Positions 35,813 through 47,168 are shown, numbered from the stretch's first letter. The stretch: DNA of 64,000 nt from Beijerinckiaceae bacterium RH AL1 (GCA_901457705.2 LR590083.2:2294597-2358596), one strand, 5' to 3'. Notes: generated by a model from the sequence alone, not told the origin. Numbers and translations are program-made.

Positions 35813-37480
35813 ATGTCGAAGCTGAGAGAGTTCGACTACATCGTCGTCGGCGCCGGCTCCGCGGGTAACGTGCTGGCCGCGCGCCTCACGGAGGATGCCG
35901 GTACCACCGTGCTCCTGCTCGAGGCCGGCGGACCCGACTACCGCCTCGACTTCCGCACGCAGATGCCGGCGGCGCTCGCCTACCCGCTGCAGGGCCGGCG
36001 ATACAACTGGGCCTACCTCACCGACCCAGAGCCGCACATGAACGACAGGCGCATGGAGTGCGGCCGCGGCAAGGGCCTCGGCGGCTCCTCGCTGATCAAC
36101 GGCATGTGCTACATCCGCGGCAACGCGATGGACTACGACAACTGGGCCCAGCACGCCGGGCTCGGCAACTGGACCTATCTCGACTGCCTGCCCTATTTCA
36201 AGAAGGCCGAGACGCGCGATATCGGCGGCAACGACTACCACGGCGACAGCGGGCCGGTCAGCGTCACCACCCCCAAGGCCGGCAACAACGAGCTGTTCGA
36301 AGCGATGATCGCGGCCGGCGAGCAGGCCGGCTATCCGCGCACGGACGATCTCAACGGCTACCGTCAGGAGGGCTTCGGCCCGATGGACCGCACCGTCACC
36401 CGCCGCGGGCGGCGCGCCAGCACGGCGCGCGGCTATCTCGACGAGGCGCGCAAGCGCCCCAACCTCACGATCGTCACCCATGCTCTGGCCGACCGCATCG
36501 TCTTCGACGGCAAGCGCGCGGTCGGGGTGACATGGCTACGTCACGACGAGCTGCAGGACGCGCGCGCGCACCGCGAGGTGCTGGTCTGCAGCGGCGCCAT
36601 CGCCTCGCCGCAGCTCCTGCAGCGCTCGGGCGTCGGGCCGGCCTCGGTGCTGCGGCCGCTCGAGATCGAGGTGGTGCACGACCTGCCCGGCGTCGGGCGG
36701 AACCTGCAGGACCATCTCGAGATGTACATCCAGTACGGCTGCAAGCAGCCGGTGTCACTGGCGCCGGCGCTGGAGCTGCGCAACCAGCCGGCGATCGGTG
36801 CGGAATGGCTGTTCAACGGCACCGGGATCGGCGCCAGCAACCAGTTCGAAGGTGGAGGATTCATCCGCTCCGAGCCGAGCTTCGCCTGGCCGAACCTGCA
36901 GTATCACTTCCTGCCGGTCGCCATAAACTACAACGGCTCGAACCCGATCCGAGAGCATGGCTTCCAGATGCATGTCGGCTCGATGCGCTCGCCGAGCCGC
37001 GGGCGCGTCAACGTCGTCTCGAAGGACCCGCGCGTCCATCCCTCGATCCTCTTCAACTACATGTCGCACGAGCAGGACTGGCGCGAGTTCCGCGCCGCCA
37101 TCCGCATCACCCGCGACATCATCCACCAGAAGGCGCTCGACCCCTATCGCGGCCGCGAGATCTCGCCGGGCCCCGGCGTGACGAGCGGCGACGAGCTCGA
37201 CGCCTTCGTCCGCGCGCACGCGGAGACCGCCTACCACCCCTCCTGCTCGAACCAGATGGGCGAGCACGATCTCGCCGTTGTCGACGGCCAGGGCCGCGTG
37301 CATGGTCTGGAGGGGCTGCGCGTCGTCGACGCCTCGATCATGCCGATCATCCCGACCGGCAACCTGAATGCCCCGACGATCATGATCGCCGAGAAGATCG
37401 CCGACGTGATTAGAGGGCGCCGGCCGCTGCCCCGCGCCGACGTGGCCTATTACGTCGCGAGCGAGCACGAGGCGGCCTAG
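35813..37480 (+). CDS. betA: Choline dehydrogenase
   Basis: 555 aa GMC oxidoreductase. It oxidises choline to betaine aldehyde, passing electrons to the membrane chain. The N-terminal FAD motif is [15 protein letters not shown], with [15 protein letters not shown] as GMC signature 1 and the [13 protein letters not shown] signature 2. The catalytic His lies in [13 protein letters not shown]. It follows betB by 40 bases. Confidence 0.96.
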   Translation: MSKLREFDYIVVGAGSAGNVLAARLTEDAGTTVLLLEAGGPDYRLDFRTQMPAALAYPLQGRRYNWAYLTDPEPHMNDRRMECGRGKGLGGSSLINGMCYIRGNAMDYDNWAQHAGLGNWTYLDCLPYFKKAETRDIGGNDYHGDSGPVSVTTPKAGNNELFEAMIAAGEQAGYPRTDDLNGYRQEGFGPMDRTVTRRGRRASTARGYLDEARKRPNLTIVTHALADRIVFDGKRAVGVTWLRHDELQDARAHREVLVCSGAIASPQLLQRSGVGPASVLRPLEIEVVHDLPGVGRNLQDHLEMYIQYGCKQPVSLAPALELRNQPAIGAEWLFNGTGIGASNQFEGGGFIRSEPSFAWPNLQYHFLPVAINYNGSNPIREHGFQMHVGSMRSPSRGRVNVVSKDPRVHPSILFNYMSHEQDWREFRAAIRITRDIIHQKALDPYRGREISPGPGVTSGDELDAFVRAHAETAYHPSCSNQMGEHDLAVVDGQGRVHGLEGLRVVDASIMPIIPTGNLNAPTIMIAEKIADVIRGRRPLPRADVAYYVASEHEAA

Positions 37481-37577
37481 ACCAGGCGGCGCTTTCGCAC
37501 AGCTGCGACAGCGGATGTCTTCAGAGCGTCGGTGCCCGCCGCCGACGCGCAGTGCCGCGAGGATGCACGCCGTCGAG

Positions 37578-38339
37578 CTAATCGGGCGTGTCTCCGACCC
37601 GCGCCGCATCTTTCGGCCGCAGGTCGGCGGCCAGCGACGGCGAGGTCAGCGGCCTGATCGCGCTCGCGGGCAGGTCGGCGAAGTTTTCTGCAGGACCGAA
37701 CCGCTGGCGGGACCGGTCGGCACAGTCGTCGAGATGCTTGCGCATGCGGGCCTGAGCCTTCGCGACGTCGCGCTTCTCGACCGCGTCGATGATCTCGGCA
37801 TGCTCGCGCGGAGAGCAGCAGAGCGCGTTCGTCGTCGTCTGGGCCGTGAAGACAAGAGACGAGCGGGCGATGATGTCGACCATGTAGCGCTCGAACAGCT
37901 TGCTGCCCGTGGCCGCGGCCAGCAGCACGTGGAACTCGCCGGAGAGGCGCACCGCGCGGCCGCGATCCTTGAGCGCGCTTTCCTCCTCGCGGACATGCGC
38001 GCGCAGCTTCTCGATCTGCTTCGCCGTCACGTCACTGGCGAGGCGCGCGACGATGCTGGCCTCGAGCTCGGCGCGGACCGCCATCAGGTCGTCCGCCTCC
38101 TCGCGCGTCGGCGAGGCGACGCGCGCGACCTGGTTGCGCGGTCGCTCGACGAGGCCGTCGGCGACGAGCCGCGCGATCGCCGCCCGCACCACGGTCCGGC
38201 TCACCCCGAAGCGCGTCGCCACCGCATCCTCGGGCAGGCGGGCGCCGAGGGCGAGAGTCTGTTCGACGATGATGTCGCGCAGCGCTTTGTAGACCCGGTC
38301 CGGGCCGTCCCCGGCCCGCTTCAGCTTCTTCTTGGCCAC
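37578..38339 (-). CDS. GntR-family (FCD) transcriptional regulator
   Basis: 253 aa. An N-terminal GntR winged helix (RVYKALRDIIVEQTLALG, then EDAVATRFGVSRTVVRAAI) is followed by an FCD ligand-binding domain with metal/ligand His residues (GEFHVLLAAATG, SPREHAEIIDAV). The gene is divergent from the NCS1 permease gene of the allantoin cluster, which it likely controls. A 45-residue C-terminal tail is disordered. Confidence 0.88.
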   Translation of the reverse strand: MAKKKLKRAGDGPDRVYKALRDIIVEQTLALGARLPEDAVATRFGVSRTVVRAAIARLVADGLVERPRNQVARVASPTREEADDLMAVRAELEASIVARLASDVTAKQIEKLRAHVREEESALKDRGRAVRLSGEFHVLLAAATGSKLFERYMVDIIARSSLVFTAQTTTNALCCSPREHAEIIDAVEKRDVAKAQARMRKHLDDCADRSRQRFGPAENFADLPASAIRPLTSPSLAADLRPKDAARVGDTPD

Positions 38340-38485
38340 GTCCTGCGCCCGTCCATGGCGTTCTCCCTAGACCAAGATCGCCCGTGCGGCCTAGCCCTTT
38401 GACGGCGGCGGGGCGTCTCAGGGCTGGCACGGCTTTCGCTGCGCTGAACGCCTTCGATCCGATCGGTCCCGACTGGAGTTGCGCC

Positions 38486-39987
38486 ATGGCCGACGCCCTA
38501 TCGCCGACCTTCGAACCGGCCCCGGGCGGCCCGATCCCGGCGACGCATCCGGCCGTGATCATCAAGCCGAGCTACGACAGCCGGCTCTGGAACGAGGACC
38601 TCGCGCCGCTCCGGTCGCAAAGCTGGACCACCTACAACATCTTCGCGTTCTGGATGTCCGACGTGCACAGCGTCGGCGGCTACGTCACGGCGGGCAGCCT
38701 CTTCTCGCTCGGCCTCGCCAGCTGGCAGGTGCTCGTCAGCCTCGTCGTCGGCATCCTCATCGTGCAGGTCTTCTGCAATCTCGTCGCCAAGCCGAGCCAG
38801 GTCACCGGCACGCCCTATCCGGTGATCTGCCGCGCGGTGTTCGGCGTCCGGGGCGCCAACATCCCGGCGATCATCCGCGGCCTCATCGCCGTCGCCTGGT
38901 ACGGCATCCAGACCTATCTCGCCTCCGTCGCCTTCATGGTCCTGGCGCTGAAGTTCATGCCGAGCCTGCGGCCCTATGCCGACGCCGCGCAGTCGGGCTT
39001 CGCCGGCCTCTCGACGCTCGGCTGGGCGAGCTTCATGTTCCTGTGGGTGGTGCAGGCCGTCGTCTTCTGGCGCGGCATGGAGGCGATCCGCAGCTTCATC
39101 GACTGGGCCGGTCCGCGGTCTACGTCGTGATGATCGCGCTCGCCGTCTATCTCGTCGCCAAGGCCGGCCTCTCGCATGTCGGCCTCAGCCTCGGCCACGT
39201 GAAGTACAAGGGCTGGGACGCGGTGCCCGTGATGATCGGCGCGATCGCCCTCGTCGTCTCCTACTTCTCCGGTCCGATGCTCAACTTCGGCGATTTTTCG
39301 CGCTACGGCGCGTCGTTCGACGCGGTGAAGGCCGGCAACTTCTGGGGCCTGCCGGTCAACTTCCTCGGCTTCTCGCTGCTCTGCGTGATCACCACCTCGT
39401 CGACGCTTTCCGTGTTCGGCGAGATGATCATCGATCCCGTCGAGACTGTGAGCCGGCTCGACAACATCTATGCAGTCGTGCTCGGCGCCTTCACCTTCAT
39501 GACGGCGACGATCGGCATCAACATCGTCGCGAACTTCGTGTCGCCGGCGTTCGACTTCTCGAATGTCGCGCCGAACCGCATCAGCTGGCGGATGGGTGGC
39601 ATGATCGCCGCCGTCGGCTCGGTGTTCATCACGCCGTGGAACCTCTACAAGAACCCCGAGGTGATCCATTACACGCTGGACGTGCTCGGCGCCTTCATCG
39701 GGCCGCTCTTCGGGCTGCTGATCGCCGACTTCTACATCATCAAGAAGCAGCACGTCGTCGTCGACGACCTCTACACGATGAGTCCTGCAGGCGCGTATCA
39801 CTACAGGAACGGCTACAATCCGGCGGCGGTGATGGCGCTTGTGCCGTCGGCACTGGTGCCGATCCTCTGCGCGCTGGTGCCGTCTCTGTCGATGCTCGCC
39901 AACTTCACCTGGTTCATCGGCCTGGCGCTCGGCTTCGTGATCTACATCGCGCTGGCGCGGCGTCAGGCCAAGCTCGCGACCGCCTAG
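38486..39987 (+). pseudogene. NCS1-family permease (allantoin/uracil/cytosine type), frameshifted
   Basis: Codons 1-209 and the rest read in two frames that join near 39113-39117, where one G appears to be missing in GGTCCGCGGTC. With that base restored the product is a normal 500 aa NCS1 symporter with 12 helices: TTYNIFAFWMSDVHSVGGY, then FGVRGANIPAIIRG, and FSGPMLNFGDFSRYG in the second part. Position between a GntR regulator and allantoin genes suggests allantoin or a related ureide. It may be a sequencing error. Confidence 0.8.
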
Positions 39988-40048
39988 AAGCAGTCGCCGG
40001 CATGCTATTTGGCGCTATGCTGAGCGCGAGCGGCATGGACGTGGTTCG

Positions 40049-40777
40049 TTGCGCATCCTCCTGATCAACCCGAACACGACAGCCTCGATCACCGACCGCC
40101 TCGCTGCTTACGCGCGCAGCGTCGCGGGCGACGCGGCGACTTTCTTTCCCGTGACCGCGCGCTTCGGCCCTCGCTACATCGCGAGCCGCGCCGCCTGCGC
40201 CATCGCCGCGCATGCGGCGCTCGACGCGCTCGCCGCCCATGTCGACGGCTGCGACGGCGTCTATCTCGCCTGCTTCGGCGACCCCGGCCTGCCGGCCTTG
40301 CAGGAGGTGTCGCCCGTCCCGGTCGTCGGCATGGCGGAGGCAGCCTGCCGCGAGGCGGCGCGCTCCGGCCGCTTCTCCATCGTGACGGGCGGCGTGCTCT
40401 GGCAGGCCATGCTGCAGGAGCACGTCGCGTTTCTCGGCCTCGCCGACAAGCTCGCGAGCATCCGCGTCGTCGCCGCGACCGGCGACGAGATCGCGACGAA
40501 CCCGGACGCCGCGCTGACCGAGCTTGCCGCCGCCTGCGCGGCCTGCGCGATCGAGGACGGCGCGGAGGCGGTGATCCTCGGCGGCGCCGCGCTGGCCGGC
40601 CTCGCCGCGCGCCTCCAGCCTCGCGTTCCTGTGCCGGTGCTGTGCTCGGTCGAGCTCGGGACGCGGTCGGCGGTGGAGGCCGCGAGAACGCGTCAAGCCT
40701 TCAGCCCCAAAGCGATAAAAGCGCAGGCTTCTATCGGCCTGTCGCCGCCGCTCGAAGAGCTGCTGCGCCGCGCCTAG
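40049..40777 (+). CDS. Asp/Glu/hydantoin racemase family protein, probably allantoin racemase
   Basis: 242 aa from a TTG start (no in-frame ATG fits). The start RILLINPNTTASITDRL is the hydantoin racemase signature. The two catalytic cysteines are in YLACFGDPGL and near the end in ILGGAALAG; the second position reads Gly-Gly-Ala, so only the first Cys is obvious. HpxA, a family member, interconverts allantoin enantiomers. The cluster makes this the most likely role. The stop overlaps that of the ureidoglycolate lyase gene. Confidence 0.78.
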   Translation: MRILLINPNTTASITDRLAAYARSVAGDAATFFPVTARFGPRYIASRAACAIAAHAALDALAAHVDGCDGVYLACFGDPGLPALQEVSPVPVVGMAEAACREAARSGRFSIVTGGVLWQAMLQEHVAFLGLADKLASIRVVAATGDEIATNPDAALTELAAACAACAIEDGAEAVILGGAALAGLAARLQPRVPVPVLCSVELGTRSAVEAARTRQAFSPKAIKAQASIGLSPPLEELLRRA

Positions 40778-41256
40778 CCCGCGAGATCGATATGCACCGC
40801 GGGGAACGCGACCTCGTCGCAGTTCGCGCCAGGCCCCTCGCGATCGACCACCAGGAAATCCTGCGACGGCACGAGCACGAGCAGCGGGTGGTGCCACACG
40901 CCGACGCCGTAGCTGACGCCCTGGTCGCCGCGCGCGCGGAAGCAGCGCAGGATCGGCGCGCCCTCGTCGAAATGCCCGACGACGACGAGCCAGTCATGCG
41001 GCTGCAGCGGGAAGAAGCATTGCGTGCCGAGGGGATGGCGCTCGAGCATCGCGATCTCGAGCGGCAACGGCCGGCGGCGCCCGGCGAAGATCGAGACGAT
41101 CGGTCGTCCGCCGCCCGCACCGACGTCGACCGCGGCGAGCGCATGCAGCCGGTCCGTCGTGCCGCCGTTGATCACGCGCAGCTCGGCGCCGTCCCGCTCC
41201 AGCACCTGGCCGAACGGGGCGAAGGCCGCCTTCGTGAGCGGCTCGACGGGGATCAT
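40774..41256 (-). CDS. allA: Ureidoglycolate lyase
   Basis: 160 aa cupin-like enzyme that splits ureidoglycolate to glyoxylate and urea. Family pattern: PLTKAAFAPFGQVLE, RPIVSIFAGRRRPLP, MLERHPLGTQCFFPL and WHHPLLVLVPSQDFLVVDR. The ATG overlaps the allantoicase stop (ATGA), so the two are translationally coupled. Confidence 0.93.
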   Translation of the reverse strand: MIPVEPLTKAAFAPFGQVLERDGAELRVINGGTTDRLHALAAVDVGAGGGRPIVSIFAGRRRPLPLEIAMLERHPLGTQCFFPLQPHDWLVVVGHFDEGAPILRCFRARGDQGVSYGVGVWHHPLLVLVPSQDFLVVDREGPGANCDEVAFPAVHIDLAG

Positions 41257-42245
41257 CCCGCCGGGCGGCCGAAGGCGCGGAAGCGCGAGATGCCGCCGTC
41301 GGGGTGCATGTTGAGGCGGACGTGCGTGAGCGGGCCGAGATCGGCGAGCGCCGCGCCGTCGAACACGTGGACGTGGTCGGCCTGCGCGGGTTGCGGCGCC
41401 ATCAGGTCCGGCCAGAACATCGACTGGGTGACGATCGACTCGTCCGTGCCCGTCGTCACGTGTGCGCCCTGCAGCGAGACCTTGTCGGGGAAGTTGCCCT
41501 TGAAATGCGCGGTGTCGATCTCGATGCGGCGGATTTTTCCGGGCACGCCGAGGGCGATCACCATCCAGTCGTGGCCGGGCTCGCGCCGCCGCCGCGTCTC
41601 CCAGCCGTCGCCCATATCGCGTCCGCGCCCCTCGGTGAGGATCACCCAGGGATCGCCGTAGTGCGCGTCGCTGAAGCCGAGGATGCGGCCGCCGTGGCGG
41701 ATGGCCGAGAGCTCGACCTCGTCGCCTGCAGCGGGCACGGCGGCCACGGTCTTGCCGTAAGCGCGCAGGCGGGCGATGCCGCCGTCGGGGAAGATCGACA
41801 AGCGCAGCCAGCGGACCGGCGTCGGGTCCGCGACGACGAAAAGATGCGACGCGCTCGGCCCGAGCGGGCTCGCCGGCACGAGCGGGCGCCAGGCGCTCGC
41901 TGCGGTCGGCGCCTCGACATCCGCGCAGCCGTCGACCTGCGCGGCGGGCGGGAAGTTGCCGGTGAAATGGCGCGTGTCGACGTCGATCCCCGTCACCACG
42001 CCGGGGATGCCGAGCTTCACGAGGCACCAGTCGTGGCCGAGCCCGCGCCGCCGCCGCGTCTCCCAGCCGTCCATCCACTTGCCGTTGGCGTCGTACTTGT
42101 CGGCGAGGAACACCGGCTCGGCATCGTGGATCAGCCGCTCCTTCGCGCCGAAGAACTCGTCCGAGGCCGCGACGACCGTGGTGCCGAGGCGCGGCGAGGT
42201 GAGGTTGACGAGCTTCTTGAGGGCCGCGCCCGCGGTAGCGTCCAT
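41253..42245 (-). CDS. alc: Allantoicase
   Basis: 330 aa. It hydrolyses allantoate to ureidoglycolate and urea. It consists of two repeated jelly-roll halves: KWMDGWETRRRRGLGHDWCLVKLG... and DMGDGWETRRRREPGHDWMVIALG, each followed by an IDTxHFxGNFP motif. The ATG at 42245 has AAGGA five bases upstream and is preferred to a GTG nine codons earlier. It is divergent from puuE. Confidence 0.95.
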   Translation of the reverse strand: MDATAGAALKKLVNLTSPRLGTTVVAASDEFFGAKERLIHDAEPVFLADKYDANGKWMDGWETRRRRGLGHDWCLVKLGIPGVVTGIDVDTRHFTGNFPPAAQVDGCADVEAPTAASAWRPLVPASPLGPSASHLFVVADPTPVRWLRLSIFPDGGIARLRAYGKTVAAVPAAGDEVELSAIRHGGRILGFSDAHYGDPWVILTEGRGRDMGDGWETRRRREPGHDWMVIALGVPGKIRRIEIDTAHFKGNFPDKVSLQGAHVTTGTDESIVTQSMFWPDLMAPQPAQADHVHVFDGAALADLGPLTHVRLNMHPDGGISRFRAFGRPAG

Positions 42246-42374
42246 GACGTCCTTGTCGGTTCGCCGTAGCACCGGCCCCGCAACAAGAGCCGTGCCAGCG
42301 CGGCCGGCGCCTGTCTTGCGCCACCCCGCCCGATGCGTTCTACGAGGACGGACAGCAATGGCAACAGGAACGGC

Positions 42375-43298
42375 ATGACGTCATCCCACCATCGCCCGCC
42401 GGCCCGCGACTTCACGGGCTACGGACGCGACGTGCCGCATGCCGACTGGCCGGGCGGAGCCCGCGTCGCCGTCCAGTTCATCCTGAACTACGAGGAGGGC
42501 GGCGAGCTCTCGATCCTCAACGGGGACGCGACGTCGGAAGGATTTCTGTCCGAGGTGCTGACGGCCGTGCCGTGGCCCGGGCGCCGGCACATGAACGTCG
42601 AGTCGACCTACGAGTACGGCTCGCGGGCCGGCTTCTGGCGGCTCTGGCGCCTGTTCACGTCCCGCAGGATCCCGGTCACCGTCAACGCGGTCGCCTGGGC
42701 GCTGCGCACCGCGCCCGAGCAGGTCGCGGCGATGAAGGAGGCGGACTGGGAGATCGCCAGCCACGGGCTGCGCTGGATCGACTACAAGGACATGCCGATC
42801 GAGGACGAGCGCGCGCACCTGAAGGAAGCCGTTCGCCTCCACACCGAGCTGACGGGCGCACGGCCGCTCGGCTGGTACACCGGCCGCTCGAGCGAGAACA
42901 CGCTCGATCTCGTCGCCGAGGACGGCGGCTTCGTCTACGCGTCGGATGCCTACGCCGACGACCTGCCCTACTGGGTCCGCCCCGCCGGCACCGCACCCCA
43001 ATTGATCGTGCCCTATGCGATGGACACGAACGACATGCGCTTCCTGCAGCCGCAGGGCTTCCAGACGTCGGACGAGTTCTTCGCCTACCTGCGGGACGCG
43101 TTCGACGTGCTCCACGCCGAGGGCGCCGAGCGCCCGAAGATGATGTCGGCCGGCCTGCATTGCCGCATCATCGGCCACCCCGGCCGTACCGCGGCGCTGA
43201 TCCGTTTCCTCGACTATCTCGAGACCAAGCCCGACGTGTGGATCACGCGTCGGCTCGATCTCGCCCGGCACTGGCGGGAGCGGCACCCGGCGCGATGA
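42375..43298 (+). CDS. puuE: Allantoinase PuuE (polysaccharide-deacetylase fold)
   Basis: 307 aa. This cofactor-free allantoinase type opens allantoin to allantoate. Motifs include RDFTGYGRDVPHADWPGGARVAVQF, NYEEGGE, WEIASHGLRWIDY, and GWYTGRSSENTLDLV. It is divergent from the allantoicase gene; a GGAAC-like box precedes the ATG. It completes the allantoin to ureidoglycolate route. Confidence 0.93.
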   Translation: MTSSHHRPPARDFTGYGRDVPHADWPGGARVAVQFILNYEEGGELSILNGDATSEGFLSEVLTAVPWPGRRHMNVESTYEYGSRAGFWRLWRLFTSRRIPVTVNAVAWALRTAPEQVAAMKEADWEIASHGLRWIDYKDMPIEDERAHLKEAVRLHTELTGARPLGWYTGRSSENTLDLVAEDGGFVYASDAYADDLPYWVRPAGTAPQLIVPYAMDTNDMRFLQPQGFQTSDEFFAYLRDAFDVLHAEGAERPKMMSAGLHCRIIGHPGRTAALIRFLDYLETKPDVWITRRLDLARHWRERHPAR

Positions 43299-43391
43299 CG
43301 CGCGGCGGCCCGCTGCCGCCTTGCCGCGGTGCGACGACGATCCTATCCCTTATCGGCTCGCGGCTCGCCGAGCCGGCGTGCGCAAGGCCCC

Positions 43392-43700
43392 ATGAGGCAG
43401 CAGGTGCCGGCAAGGATCTCGATCAGCTACTGCACCAAGTGCAACTGGCTCCTCCGCGCGGCGTGGATGGCGCAGGAGCTTCTGTCGACCTTCGCTGATG
43501 ATCTCGCCGAGGTGGCCCTCGTCCCGGGCCAAGGCGGCATCTTCCAGATCCATTGCGACGACGCGCTGATTTGGGATCGAACGATCGACCACGGCTTTCC
43601 GGACGTGCGGACGCTGAAGCAGCGCGTCCGCGACCGTCTCGATGCCGACCGCGACCTCGGCCATCTCGACAGGCCGCGCGGCTCTAACGCAAAGGATTGA
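43392..43700 (+). CDS. SelT/SelW/SelH (Rdx) family thioredoxin-like protein
   Basis: 102 aa. The redox motif CTKC lies near the N terminus (SISYCTKCNWLLRAAWM), the normal place for CxxC/CxxU in the family. The LLSTFADDLAEVALVPG and IWDRTIDHGFPDVRTLKQ stretches match. Here both positions are Cys, not Sec. The role is a thiol oxidoreductase; partner unknown. Confidence 0.88.
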   Translation: MRQQVPARISISYCTKCNWLLRAAWMAQELLSTFADDLAEVALVPGQGGIFQIHCDDALIWDRTIDHGFPDVRTLKQRVRDRLDADRDLGHLDRPRGSNAKD

Positions 43701-43776
43701 AGCGTCCGACAACCTCGCGGTTGGCCGCCAAATCGGCCAATCGCTAGAGGGCTTGGCGTCGACTATCCGCGGGAAT

Positions 43777-43852
43777 TGGTGGAGCTGGGGGGATTCGAAC
43801 CCCCGACCTCTGCAGTGCGATTGCAGCGCTCTCCCATCTGAGCTACAGCCCC
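43777..43852 (-). tRNA. tRNA-Ala (anticodon CGC)
   Basis: 76 nt with encoded CCA. All arms fold: acceptor GGGGCTG with CAGCTCC including the G3-U70 pair that identifies alanine, the D arm GCTC/GAGC, the anticodon stem CTGCA/TGCAG with loop ATCGCAC (anticodon CGC), and the T arm GGGGG TTCGAAT CCCCC. It reads GCG codons, frequent in this GC-rich genome. Confidence 0.96.
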
Positions 43853-43958
43853 GCTCCGCCGCGGTGTGTAAGGGCCCGCTTCGGCGGCGTCAACACGCTG
43901 TCGCACTCTCCTCCCGCCCGGATTTGACCGGCCGCGGGCGGCGCGGCATGGCACGGCG

Positions 43959-46439
43959 ATGTCGGGCATGCAGCCGCTCTCATCCCTCCCCATCGAGGCC
44001 GTGCTGCCGCAAGTCGCCGCGGCGTTGCGGGCCGACGGGTCGCGCGCCGTCGTCGTGGCCCCGCCGGGCGCTGGCAAGACGACGCGGCTGCCGCTCGCGC
44101 TGCTCGACGAGGCGTGGATGGCGGACCGCCGCCTCATCTTGGTCGAGCCGCGGCGGCTTGCGGCCCGCGCCGCCGCCGCGCGGCTTGCCGCGACGCTCGG
44201 CGAGGACGTCGGCCGCAGCATCGCGATCCGCGCGCGGTTCGAGACGCGCGCCTCCGCCAGGAGCCGCATCGTGGTGGTGACCGAGGGCGTGCTGGTGCGC
44301 ATGATTCTCGACGATCCCGGCCTCGATGGCATAGCCGCGATCCTCTTCGACGAGTTCCACGAGCGTTCGCTCGACGCCGACCTCGGGCTCGCGCTGGCGC
44401 TCGACGCGGCGGCGCTGCGGCCGGACCTCCGGCTCCTCGTGATGTCGGCGACGCTCGACGGCGCGCGCGTGGCGCGGCTGCTCCAGAACGGCGAGACGGA
44501 CGCGCCCGTCATCGAATCGCAGGGGCGCGCCTACCCCGTCGAGACCCGCTACCTCGGCCGCGACGCGCACGAGCGGATCGAGGACCAGGTCGCCCGTGCC
44601 GTCCGCAAGGCGCTGGCGGAGGAGACGGGCTCCGTCCTCGCCTTCCTGCCCGGCCAGGGCGAGATCGCCCGAACCGCCGAGCGGCTCGCGGATGTGCCGG
44701 CGATCGTCGCCCCGCTTTATGCCGCGATGGACCGCCGCGCGCAGGACGCGGCGATCCTTCCCGCGCCGTCCGGGCAGCGGAAGATCGTGCTGGCGACCTC
44801 GATCGCCGAGACGTCGCTGACCATCGAGGGGGTGCGGGTCGTCGTCGATTCGGGGCTCGCGCGCGTGCCCGTCTACGAGCCGGCGCTCGGCCTCACCCGG
44901 CTCGAGACGCGGCGCGTCTCGCGAGCCGCGGCCGACCAGCGGCGCGGCCGCGCCGGGCGAACCGAGCCCGGCGTCTGCTACAGGCTGTGGGAGGAGGCCG
45001 GCACCGGCGCGCTCGAGCCCTTCGCGCGGCCCGCGATCCTTTCGGCGGATCTCTCGGGCCTGCTGCTCGACTGCGCGGCCTGGGGCGCGCGGCGCCCCGA
45101 GCGCGACCTCGCCTGGCTGGACGCGCCGCCCGCCCCGGCGCTGGCCGAGGCGCGCGCGACGCTCGAGGCCATCGGCGCGCTTGACGCCGAGGGCGGCCTC
45201 ACCGAGGCCGGCCGGAAGATCCGCGCGCTGGCCCTGCCGCCGCGCCTCGCCCGCATGGTCGTGCGGGCCGCGGCGGACGGCGAGGCGGCGCTCGCGGCCG
45301 AGATCGCCACCATCATCGTCGAGCGCGGCCTCGGCGGCGAGGGCGCCGACCTGCGCGAGCGGCTCACACGCTTCCGCCGCGACCGCGGCCCGCGCGCCGA
45401 GGATGCGCGGGCGCTGGCACAGACCTTCGCCCGCCAGGCCGGCGGCGGCGGCCGGGCGGGCGACGTCGCGGCCGCCGGGCGCCTGCTCGCCCTCGCCTTT
45501 CCGGATCGCATCGCCAAGGCCCGCGGCAAGCCCGGCGAGGTCCTGATGGCCAACGGCCGCGCCGCCGCGCTCGAGCCGCACGACGCGCTGGCGCGCGAGA
45601 CGTACCTCGCGGTGGCCGAGGTGACGGGCCGCGCGGGCGCAGCGCGCGTCCAGCTCGCCGCGCCGCTCGACGAGGCCGACATCGCCGCCGTCGCCGGCGA
45701 CGACATCGTTGAGAGCGTGACGGTGGACTTCGACGTGCAGCGCGCGGCACTGCGGGCCCGCCGCACGCGGCGGCTCGGCGCGCTGGTGCTCGCCGAAGCG
45801 ACGCTACCCGTGCCGCCGGGGGAGGCCAGCGCAATCGCGCTCGCGGCCGGCCTTGCGACGCTCGGCCTCGACCGCCTGCCGTGGACTCCGCCACAGCGGC
45901 AGTTGCGCAACCGCGTCGCGCTGGTGCGCCGCTCGGCGCCAGACGCGTGGCCGGACCTCTCGGATGACGCGCTCGCCGCCGACGGCGCGGCCTGGCTCGT
46001 GCCCTTCCTCGACGGCGCGACGAGCCTCGCCGCCATCGATGCCGGTCGCCTCGATGCGGCGCTCGCCGCCCTGCTGCCATGGGACAAGGCTCGGCGCCTC
46101 GACGAGATCGCGCCCGCCGCTTTCACCACCCCTGCCGGCGCGCAGCACCGCCTCGACTATGCCGCGGAGCAGGGGCCGACGCTCTCGGTCCGGGTGCAAG
46201 AGCTCTATGGCCTCGCCGCGCATCCCACGGTCGCCGGCGTGCCGCTGGTGCTCGAGCTGCTCTCCCCCGCCGGCCGCCCGATCCAGGTGACGCGCGACCT
46301 CCCGGGCTTCTGGGCCGGCTCGTGGCGCGACGTGCGCACCGAGATGCGCGGGCGCTACCCGAAGCACGTATGGCCCGACGACCCTGCCGCCGCCGTGCCG
46401 ACGTTGCGGGCCAAGCCGCGGGCGAGGCCGGGGAGTTAG
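43959..46439 (+). CDS. hrpB: ATP-dependent helicase HrpB
   Basis: 826 aa DEAH-box helicase. Motif [16 protein letters not shown], motif [16 protein letters not shown] (DEFH), motif III VMSATLD, and the C-terminal RecA half with [16 protein letters not shown] and [18 protein letters not shown]. The HrpB-specific C-terminal region follows. RNA helicase of uncertain cellular role. It is separated from the atp operon by about 165 bases. Confidence 0.94.
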   Translation: MSGMQPLSSLPIEAVLPQVAAALRADGSRAVVVAPPGAGKTTRLPLALLDEAWMADRRLILVEPRRLAARAAAARLAATLGEDVGRSIAIRARFETRASARSRIVVVTEGVLVRMILDDPGLDGIAAILFDEFHERSLDADLGLALALDAAALRPDLRLLVMSATLDGARVARLLQNGETDAPVIESQGRAYPVETRYLGRDAHERIEDQVARAVRKALAEETGSVLAFLPGQGEIARTAERLADVPAIVAPLYAAMDRRAQDAAILPAPSGQRKIVLATSIAETSLTIEGVRVVVDSGLARVPVYEPALGLTRLETRRVSRAAADQRRGRAGRTEPGVCYRLWEEAGTGALEPFARPAILSADLSGLLLDCAAWGARRPERDLAWLDAPPAPALAEARATLEAIGALDAEGGLTEAGRKIRALALPPRLARMVVRAAADGEAALAAEIATIIVERGLGGEGADLRERLTRFRRDRGPRAEDARALAQTFARQAGGGGRAGDVAAAGRLLALAFPDRIAKARGKPGEVLMANGRAAALEPHDALARETYLAVAEVTGRAGAARVQLAAPLDEADIAAVAGDDIVESVTVDFDVQRAALRARRTRRLGALVLAEATLPVPPGEASAIALAAGLATLGLDRLPWTPPQRQLRNRVALVRRSAPDAWPDLSDDALAADGAAWLVPFLDGATSLAAIDAGRLDAALAALLPWDKARRLDEIAPAAFTTPAGAQHRLDYAAEQGPTLSVRVQELYGLAAHPTVAGVPLVLELLSPAGRPIQVTRDLPGFWAGSWRDVRTEMRGRYPKHVWPDDPAAAVPTLRAKPRARPGS

Positions 46440-46605
46440 CTGTTGCGCCCCCAAAACCCCTATGGTACCGGACCCGCGCTCTCAGGGAGGCGATGCCCGC
46501 GGGTGCGAAAAATCCCGTGACGGATGGCCGTGTCGGCTGCGTCGATCACTCGTGATCCGCAGGTCGACCGCGTGGTCACCGCCGGACGGACAAAGGGATG
46601 CGGGG

Positions 46606-47168
46606 TTGGCCAAAGAGGAAGCACACGTCTCGGGAATGGCCGGACGCTATGCGCAGGCGCTGTTCGACCTCGCCAAGGAGACAAAGACGACCCCGCAGGT
46701 CGCCAAGGACCTTTCGAGCTTCCAGGCGCTGATCGAAGAGAGCGCCGACCTCCGCCGCTTCCTGAGAAGCCCGGCCTTCTCCTCCGAAGAGCAGATCAAG
46801 GCGATCGACGCGCTGCTGAAGAAGGCCGGCGTCGCGGGCACGGCGGCGAACTTCATGAAGCTCGTCGCCTCGAAGCGCCGTCTCTTCGCGCTCGAGGACA
46901 TGATCCGCGACTTCACCAAGCTCAACGACGCCGAGCGCGGCGTCTCGCGCGCCGAGGTCACCGTCGCCGAGCCGCTGAAGGACGCCCACCTCCTCGCGAT
47001 CAAGGACGCGCTGGCCCAGGTCGCCGGCTCGAACTCGGTCGAGGTCGCCGTGAAGGTCGATCCGGCGATCATCGGCGGCATGATCGTCAAGCTCGGCTCG
47101 CGCATGGTCGATTCGTCGCTCAAGACAAAGCTCAACTCACTCAAAATCCGCATGAAAGAGGTCGGCTG

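Noticed and set aside
33713-36481. Very long antisense reading frame across the betB-betA region
   Set aside because: It overlaps two clearly functional genes and has low-complexity composition typical of a codon-bias artefact.
43777-43852. tRNA-Ala as an integration site for a mobile element
   Set aside because: No integrase, repeated tRNA end or foreign-looking DNA is nearby.
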